Made by a program: the position numbers and the translations under genes
In this document: piece after piece, positions 56,722-64,000 of the stretch
Position numbering within the stretch: the first letter of the stretch is position 1
Layout: every line of letters begins with the position of its first letter
Notes under the pieces: generated by a model
The model's database searches: none
Told to the model about the DNA's origin: nothing
What the model saw: the letters and a program-made list of their open reading frames with translations, nothing else
From: Paramarasmius palmivorus
Taxonomy: Eukaryota > Basidiomycota > Agaricomycetes > Agaricales > Marasmiaceae
Direction of reading: 5' to 3'
DNA length: 64,000 bases
NCBI GenBank assembly: GCA_037176845.1
Contig: JAYKXP010000004.1
Coordinates: forward strand, 992,001-1,056,000

Positions 56722-57421
56722 TCATGTATTCATAAGATACTCGTTTCCCATAACAAAACACCCACACGATGTGAAATGATAACTGCTCAGATCCTTTTTT
56801 GATGATTTAGGTACAGTCAGAACTTCACGGAACATCTCTGAGGAGCTAGTGTAAATTGAGCTCCTTTCTTTGTCCGCTGATGGAGTGAGGCTGATAATTC
56901 TTCGGTAGGGTTTGGCCTTCCAGTCTGAATAGTTACTACTTAGTGGACTACTTAGTGGCTGAAGTTGCGTTTGGTTCACCATAAAGGGTAATAAATTGCT
57001 CTCACCCTCCGCAGTCGCTATGTTGATTGGCGCACATGAGTGACGCCATTCGTTGGCGTAATGCCAAGCCCAGAAGCTACTGAAACCCGCCGGTTCCCCG
57101 CTTTCCAGTGCATGTGGATCCATGATTTTTTGTGCCCCTGTATAGCAGGTCCCATTTCCGCGTCGCTGGAAACCGCGTTCATCCGTTCATCTCTGGTATG
57201 CACCTATTTCATGTCACTCTTATGCGTGAAAATTGAAGTACCAGTTGGAATACAGGCCTATACACATAACCGTCTAGTATCGGCGTTGGAGCCGACCCTT
57301 GCCTCCCGGAGCTTTTCGTGTCTTTGCAAATTTTATAAACGTTTCCTTTGGGCTTGGCTCTTGGCACGATGAGACCGAGGAGGAAAGCTCCTAAAACTTT
57401 CAAAGGGACCCGAAGTGGCAC
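56722..57421 (-). CDS. Doubtful hypothetical protein
   Basis: Two open frames (57421-57209 and 57123-56722) can be linked by a possible intron GTTATG...AAATAG (about 57274-57204). The first has a hydrophobic start, VLGAFLLGLIV. The joined sequence has ordinary composition but matches no family I know, and a second frame is also open over part of it. It may be a small lineage-specific gene or chance. Confidence 0.2.
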
Positions 57422-60400
57422 TTCATTGTCGCGCGTCGCATAAGAATGAACCGCATATTCCGGTTATACCCGAACGAGAACTCGACAGAACGTGTTCGTG
57501 ACATGGTAAATGCGAATAGAACGTCGCCAAGACCGTCAACGTTGGATTGACCATTGAATGTTAGTTGTCAGAGCGAGATGGATACTCACGAGCCACACAC
57601 CCTGTTGCTTCTCTGGATACTTCAGAACGGGATGGGACTTCTTCGAGGTGGAAACGGAAACAACCTACATTTCGCGTTTGCAACTAGACTCTTCTATTCG
57701 GACTTCTTTCTCCAAGAAGTGAGGTGCACCATGCTTTGACGCCAGAAAATCCACCTTTTAATGGTGATATCTTTATTGGACACTATTGGAGCACTGTGAT
57801 TCCGAGGACCGCCGAATAAGAGGTCGAATTCAAGCTCGCGTTCCTTCCTGATGGTGTCAAGGCTGAGATATATCTATTGGAGTTGTCAACATAGGTCCAC
57901 CCGTGTGTGAGCCAACGGAAGATTCAAGATTCTCCGTCCGGTGGACCTATGTGAGGACCTAACTGCAGCCAATTACAGGCCACCAATACGGAAACATGAG
58001 CATCACCGTGATCTTGTATGTCGAATAATCAACGATAATGACGGGGTAGAGCCGGATGTTCTTGCATCCTATGCGCGATGTCCTGCTGTTGCCTGAAAGC
58101 GTATAGCGCCGGGCGGAGACTCCCCATGTCATAGACAAGCGAGAACAAACCGATGGGAATTTCGACGCAGCTGCCTGTGCTTTCGGACTAGAAGAGCATA
58201 GTGAGAGTCTAGGGCGGACTGCTGCCGGGGTACACAAGTTCCGGAGATAGAGCAAACGTGTCGCTCATCGTCGTGCCACCAGCGTGCCACCCACGTCGCA
58301 CAACCTGTGACTACATCGTCTTCTGCTTCCTCCAAAAAGCTGTAGAGGTGCAGATCCGCCGAAACTCTTTATAGGTTGCATCTCGCAAGTTCACGATGAC
58401 TACCTGACAGTAACACGAGGGGAATTACTGATTTGACTGCCACAACTCCACGATAGTAGACGGGTATCGTCCTTGGCAAGTGCAAACTGTATTAACACTA
58501 CCATCTTTCCTCAGGCGGTATTCTAGCGGTATTCTGAGTCAACAAACACTTCAGAACTCAGGTACAGAACTCACTCTTATCAACGGTTGCTTTACGCGCT
58601 GACGTTTGACGGAGCAAAACAACGGAGAACAATTGAAAAGACTGGTGTGCCCGAACTAGTGACTGCTCATGCGCCTGTAATACCGTTAGCATCGCGCCGT
58701 AAAGAGCCTAAACATAAGATATCGATACAAGTGAAAAGAAACGAGCTTGTACATACCTGGCAATCCGATTGTTGAAGTTCGACCAGCGCCTTGGTTCCGG
58801 CGCATCTCAGGGCATTTTGGTGAATTGCCATACGACTTCTATGCCTTCAGGAGTGGCAGCATGAGAAGGACTTCTGGGCCAAGCCTTCGACACGAGCTGT
58901 ATGCAGAGAACTGTAGAAGCAAGTCAATGGACGCCAGAGTCGGGGCACGAACCATTCATGAAATTTTATTGGCAACACGGCACTTCCCGTCCGGTCCCTG
59001 GGTTAGAAAATCTAGTGTTGTAGTATTCTCGAACTATCTGACTAAAAAGAATGAGAGATATTCAGGAGGAAGGAAAGGAAAAAAAGGAACCTTGCGGCTG
59101 TCAAAAACATAGCTGATTTATACGTCCGTCCCTGAGCAAGAAATGTCTTTAGCAACGTAGGCTTCAACCAAACGGAAAGACGAACTGTCTGGACCTCAAA
59201 GGCTCGAGAAGTGCCGGAATCTTTGCAAAACTGAAGCCCACAAAAATCCAAACAAATCCTCGCGCGGCCCCTCGCGACCGACAATGCGAGATTATTATTC
59301 GACTGATGTCGATCAAAGTGCTCCAGTTATCTGATAATAATTCTCCGGTCAGCAGTTAATGTTTGAACGATAACGCCGTATTGTTGTGTCGACGCTACCA
59401 TCGCCAAAATTTCTTGTTTCGTGCCAGTCAGGACCCGAAATTACCGGACCATAAAATTAAATCTGTCGTGTCCGGATTGGCTAACAGCCACTGCAAAGAA
59501 CAAAAAAATCAGAATCTTTCGAACACCTTCGAATGAGGCTCTGCTAAAGGATTCCGCTGTTTTCGAGAAAATGTGGGACTTACCATTGAATTGGTATGAA
59601 TTTCCCTATCTCAATACCAGCATCGAGGTACTCAAGCCGTTCGAAAGGCGGTCTAGGCTGACACACCTCCTGGAAATTTACGGCTGAGATTCCACATTCA
59701 GGCTCAACGCGACTGCCAAGCCTATCGATTTCTCCGTCGCTGTGCAGTACTCCCATGTTGGTCCCAGTCCTTTCTCGTAACTGCTTATAACCTGTTATTG
59801 GATAGTGCAAAGTTGTGTTATGATACAGCATCATTACTCGCTCGTCGGGCAATGCGGGTCCTTGGTAACAACGGCCTCCCGACGTCAGAGAGAAAGAACC
59901 CAGGGAGTCGGAACCTACACTTGGCTTGGCTTTGGTGGCGTAGAAAACAGACTAACAATATGGCACTGATATAGTCACCGGTCGGAAGTCATCTAAATTG
60001 AACGGCATTGATTAAGCCAAATGAGGGGAATGTTGAGAATTCCGGGAAAAACTGGAACATCGTTGATCTAGAATGCTTGTGCCGTCTACTGTCGAAAGGC
60101 ACGAACGAAGACGGGAAGTCTATTGGGAAGCAGATCAGACTCGATCGTGGGGCGAGCTTACGACAAGCACCTTGGCGCTACCTGGACGAATGAGCCGACA
60201 ATCGAGGATTAGCCCTGAAAAGCTGGAACCAAGACAAGGAATTTGGAATAGAGGAATGGCTTGGACTTGGAAAGACGCTTGGGGGGTGTTGGCCGTTTGG
60301 TGGAAAGGGCGAAAACCAGTCTTGAGCTTGAGTAATAATTTCCTGTTTTGGGACCGCCTGTTTCGGCGCTTACGTTTGTTGGTTTCCTGTTTCAACGGAC

Positions 60401-60571
60401 TGGCAACAACTGCTACCTGCACAGTAAGTTTCCACCATGGGTTCAACTTCAAGGGAAGGATTGGCTAACTATGCCTATTTCGGATTGCTTAGAATTGCGT
60501 CGTATTACTTGCAGTCATTATCTCCTGCATATATCACCCCTTTTCTTTGAAATTGAAGAAGACGACAAGTT
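57422..60571. other. Gene-poor stretch with no supported gene
   Basis: About 3.1 kb without a frame that resembles a known protein or extends by splicing. It includes a possible remnant reading frame with an internal stop (57725-57893), an inverted repeat (57889-57952), and a short direct repeat GCGGTATTCT (58514-58534). Frames such as 58587-58775 and 59421-59687 are short and unsupported. Confidence 0.45.
57889..57952. repeat. 13-bp perfect inverted repeat with 38-bp spacer
   Basis: ACATAGGTCCACC at 57889-57901 is matched exactly by its reverse complement at 57940-57952. It could form a hairpin or bind a dimeric factor. It is not next to a confident gene. Confidence 0.7.
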
Positions 60572-61276
60572 ATGTCTCGCTATCCATCTCACCTCTCACC
60601 AAACCTTCCTTCGACCTTGACAAAGTCCCAGAAATCCCGAGCCCGACGCGAACCCTCTGGCGTATTCTCGTTATTCCAAGCTCCCCAGATCCAACAATTC
60701 AAGGAAGCGTTTCAGCTCATAGATCACGACAAAGATGGATGGGTGAATGAAAGCGATTTGCGGGAGATCTTTAGTAGTCTTGGTGCGTCTGCATGCTCAT
60801 GCGCATGCCATTATCATTCTCTCTGGATTGGTCTTCTTGCTTACGCTTTGGTTTTTCAGGAATAACTCCGACCAAGACGCAACTAGACCAACTCCTCTCG
60901 TCTCGTCCGGGTGATTCCACGACATCAGACTCGAGAGGGATCAATTTCACAATGTTCCTAACGATGATGAGCGAGAGATTGTTTGAGTTTGATACAGAGC
61001 CAGAGTTGATTGAAGCGTTTGAGAGTTTTGATGAGAGCGATTCGGGGTATGTCAAGGTTGAAGATATGAGAAAGTGGTTGAGTGAAGTAGGCGATAGGAT
61101 GGACGATAGAGAGGTGGGATAGTTCACTCGATTCCTGGCCGTAACTGATGTTCGTTCAGATCGACAGGTTCCTGAAAGGACCCTTCACGGACAGACAAGG
61201 AAACTTCAACTACCGAGAGTGGGTCAAGGTACTGAGAGTAAACGAAGATGGAGAAGACGGACAGCCGACTCAGTAG
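60572..61276 (+). CDS. Myosin regulatory light chain (EF-hand)
   Basis: Three exons (introns about 60783-60858 and 61114-61159). The basic N-terminus KSQKSRARREPSGVFSLF resembles the phosphorylation region of regulatory light chains. Next are an EF hand, FQLIDHDKDGWVNESDLREI, with intact D-x-D-x-D-G loop, and degenerate later hands (FESFDESDSGYVKVEDMRKW, FTDRQGNFNYREWVKVL). One functional Ca-binding loop near the N-terminus is typical of the RLC family rather than calmodulin. The protein binds the IQ region of a conventional myosin (Rlc1-type) and is expected at the cytokinetic ring and cell cortex. About 190 residues. Confidence 0.88.
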
Positions 61277-63257
61277 GTTCTCCGTATCTGGACTTGTAGA
61301 CTGATCATGTTATCTTGTACGTTTGTAACAGTATATGATATCGTTCTGGTAATTCAATCCTTCATGCGTCGTATCGCACGCCGGAACAGAGTGGAGAAAG
61401 CTTTGCTAGACAAGCTCTTCTTTCTCAGCGCCAAATTCCGATTAAGGAACCATACAATGGTTGGATGACTGGCCGAGTCAGAAGACTCTTTTACGCTCGT
61501 AAGTGCGAATAACATGTGGGGTATGCAAGCTAATAATATTCTCAGTGGCGTTCCTGTCGAGAGTTGAAGCAACTCGTGAATGATCGTGATGTGATCTACG
61601 GGAGACGCGGGGTCGGTTCATACAGTTTCTGCCAAGAGCTAGTCAAGTATTCGCCGTTTAACCCGTTCACGGCTGTCCAAGTCCAGAAAAGTGCGCCCAG
61701 ACGAGCCGTGTTGATGAGCGACCGGCGATGCAGTGCGGTTGATGAACAACTCTTTGGGCTTGGTCCAAGTGACCGCCCACGCACGCACGTTGGAATGTTG
61801 TTTTCCTTCATATACCAGGGGAAGATCCAGGTCGTCGAATGCTCCATACCCTGGAAAGACCTATCCTACTATTAAGGCCGCAACTTATTTCCCGACAACC
61901 CTGCGCCACTTTGGAAAGCACAAAGACATAATCTCTTGGTGGGTGTCCAATTGTATTCATCATGTCCGACCAGGAGTATGGGATTGGTCAAGCCAAGATA
62001 TAGGTAGGCCTATGACATACCGTTGGACAAGCCGCGCATTGCAGGCTTTTTTGCGGGACGAAGTCTTGTGATTGGAACGTAACTGCGCCGAGCGGAAACC
62101 GGTATCTGTGGATATGCGGGTACTACGGTAGACTACGGTCCTCTTGGTCGAAGGTTGATTAACGTTTCAGCGAGATGCATTAGCTGGCGGTGGGTTAGCG
62201 GTAGCTCCCAATGGACGATAGGTGCCTTGGACTCTATCCAAGGAAATTTATGAGGGTTTTTATCGGAGGCCCCAGGTGGTATGGTCGAGGATGCTAAGCT
62301 TATTGGACGATATAACTCACTTGGTTTTTTCTTGCTAGGTTCGAGGCCTTTCGAGGTCGGAGTCACCCGCGCCACAAAAGTATTCTTTGGAAGAAAAAGA
62401 CAAGCACAAGTCGAGGTGACAACGATGAAGAAACAGCATTCATCAAAAAGGTTCTTGGCTTAGTGGGGAGGTCCAGACCCTACCAAAGACGAACCAAAAT
62501 AAAGGAAACAGGGCAAGACCTTGTGTTGATGGGAGTAAGATGCGGATAAGTTGAGAAAATGAATACTTGGCAGATAAAATCACGGTGGCAGTGGATGAAT
62601 GGTGTTGGTGAATAGGCGGGATATTGCAGGATTGCGCGAGACCTAGCGTTGGTTCGGTGAGAGAATCAAGGCACCGAAAGAGAGCGCATCACGGCTTGGT
62701 GCCGGTGTAAAGATGGAGCATGCGTATATACTGTGACAGTCGTTACATTCCCATTTCTTCCGCGAATCTGACTTGGGACCACGGCATTTAACGAGCCAAG
62801 ACTTTGCGGTACTCGAGCCCCTTTTGGTGTGCACCGCAGGAAAACTTTTTTTGTCAAGTTCCTCGGTAAATTGAGTCCAAAAAATCACGCTGTTATGTAT
62901 TTTAAAGGGAGAAGCAAGATGTACGCCACTACGATGATTATCGGTCGTTTTTGTAACCATTCTGAAGAGAGTCCAGGTCTGAGCAGAGCAAATTCAAAGT
63001 CGTGAATCATAAATGTTGAAGTAATGGGCTTGCCAAATTCTGGTTATGCTTGGCAGGACGAAATGAATGCAAAACTGATAAAATTGATTCGACCTAGAAA
63101 GACCCTGGAGATATCCAGTTTTGGCCAGTATCGAGATCTCGATTGCCAAGTTAAAGTCAGAGTGTCTCATGTAGTGATTACGTAACAAAGCGTTGGCCTT
63201 GGCATCTTGAGGTTGATAAATACGACAGCCGGAAAGATTGCCCACCTAACCATCATC
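61277..63257. other. Long upstream region of the PacC-like gene, no gene recognised
   Basis: About 2 kb between the light-chain gene and the zinc-finger gene. Plus-strand frames 61564-61875 and 61733-62071 overlap each other and match nothing I know. Four GCCAAG hexamers, the PacC recognition core, lie at 61992, 62795 and 63145 (plus) and 63198 (minus), with one more reverse copy at 62454. Confidence 0.4.
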
Positions 63258-64000
63258 ATGTCGGCTCAGACACTCCCGCCTTCCCCTCCCTATGACTCTG
63301 ACAAAAGGTGCGCATTATTTTCTTTCGTTTTCTTTCATCTTTTTCTCATCGTCTGTGTGTATTAGTCCACCACCAGCACCTGCTGTCGCGCACAAGTGTC
63401 TGTGGCAGGATTGCACTCAATCCTTCAGCGATCCCGAGGCGCTCTATAACCATCTCTGCAATGATCATATCGGGCGCAAGAGCACCAATAATCTTTGTTT
63501 GACTTGCAGGTGGAAGGATTGTTCAACTACTTGCGCAAAGCGCGACCACATCACTAGTCACCTTCGAGGTGTGTAGACTTTTTCTTTCACCGAGTAACTT
63601 CGTTTTAATGTCAATTTATCTAGTTCATACCCCTCTCAAGCCCCATATTTGTGAGGTACGTCCCGCCTCTACTCGGTGCTACTCGTGGATGGCTAATTGT
63701 TCTCTAGGTCTGCAAGAAGTCATTCAAGCGACCTCAAGACTTGAAGAAACACGAAAAGATTCATACTGAAGAACACCATGCGCAGCACAAGCATTCCAAG
63801 GCCATTACTGTCGTAGACCCTGCGTACGTTACCCGAGTAAGGGGCGACGGCAAGCCTACCTCGTCGCAGAGTCTTCGCGTACCTGTCCGTGCTGCTTCCC
63901 ACTCATCATCGGGCTCAGACAGTAAGTCATTCATATGCGCCAGTGGTGCAAGTGGCTTATATCTCTCTAGGCTCGAACTTCTTGCTTCCAACGCCATCTC
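63258..64000 (+). CDS. pH-response transcription factor PacC/Rim101-like, 5' part (3' end outside window)
   Basis: The ATG at 63258 starts [15 protein letters not shown]. After an intron (about 63307-63364) three C2H2 fingers follow. Finger 1 is [24 protein letters not shown]. The linker is [13 protein letters not shown]. Finger 2 is [19 protein letters not shown]. Finger 3 starts [10 protein letters not shown] and continues after an intron as [20 protein letters not shown]. The [32 protein letters not shown] and [14 protein letters not shown] phrases are the signature of PacC/Rim101, which binds GCCARG and controls genes in response to ambient pH. The C-terminal regulatory and cleavage region lies beyond the window edge, so activation by truncation cannot be judged. 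Confidence 0.93.

Noticed and set aside
1..64000. tRNA, rRNA or intact transposon
   Set aside because: Scanning by eye found no tRNA-like cloverleaf arms, conserved rRNA blocks, transposase or reverse-transcriptase motifs, though a covariance-model search was not possible.

Overview
The window is nuclear DNA from a filamentous basidiomycete, most likely an Agaricomycete. Genes are densely packed on both strands. They are split by many 48-60 nt GT-AG introns with CTRAY-type branch points. Gene content includes a DUF6593-like protein (a family I know mainly from mushrooms), a PacC/Rim101 zinc-finger factor, fungal CFT1, TAF1, MED7, SED5 and fused ADE5,7. I saw no rRNA, tRNA, CRISPR array or intact transposon. 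All exon joins were made by eye from splice signals and reading frame; family names rest on motif recognition, not on searches.

Layout. 0-6.4 kb: the 3' part of a DUF6593-like gene, a long disordered protein with an N-terminal TPP1/Tpz1-like (shelterin) OB fold, and a lipase. 6.5-10.3 kb: the most unusual locus, two divergent paralogues that each fuse a thioredoxin fold to the same unrecognised C-terminal domain. The fusion is visible only after removing six short introns from each gene. 11.4-16.6 kb: MED7, a 4CL-type acyl-CoA ligase ending in a PTS1-like tripeptide, a BCL7-like protein with an eight-unit Asp-Ala-Ser/Thr-Leu repeat, and a 49-residue, 12-cysteine metallothionein in three exons, the first coding only the start Met. 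16.9-25.7 kb: CFT1/CPSF160, a PDP-like PP2C phosphatase and an Lnt-like membrane nitrilase.

26-45 kb: two long disordered fungal proteins, ADE5,7, an ankyrin-CCCH protein, NAD-dependent glycerol-3-phosphate dehydrogenase with a mitochondrial-looking leader, the Golgi syntaxin SED5 and APC5. 45-56.6 kb: divergent TSR2 and NOP6-like genes (both 40S ribosome biogenesis), an acetamidase-type amidase, a conserved-looking disordered protein, a PA28/REG proteasome activator with micro-exons of 5, 9 and 14 nt, and TAF1. 56.6-64 kb is gene-poor, holding only a myosin regulatory light chain and the 5' part of a PacC/Rim101 gene.

Most genes are unrelated housekeeping functions, so no operon or secondary-metabolite cluster is implied. 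Likely functional pairings are TSR2/NOP6 (shared 160 bp promoter) and the two thioredoxin-fusion paralogues (shared 508 bp promoter).
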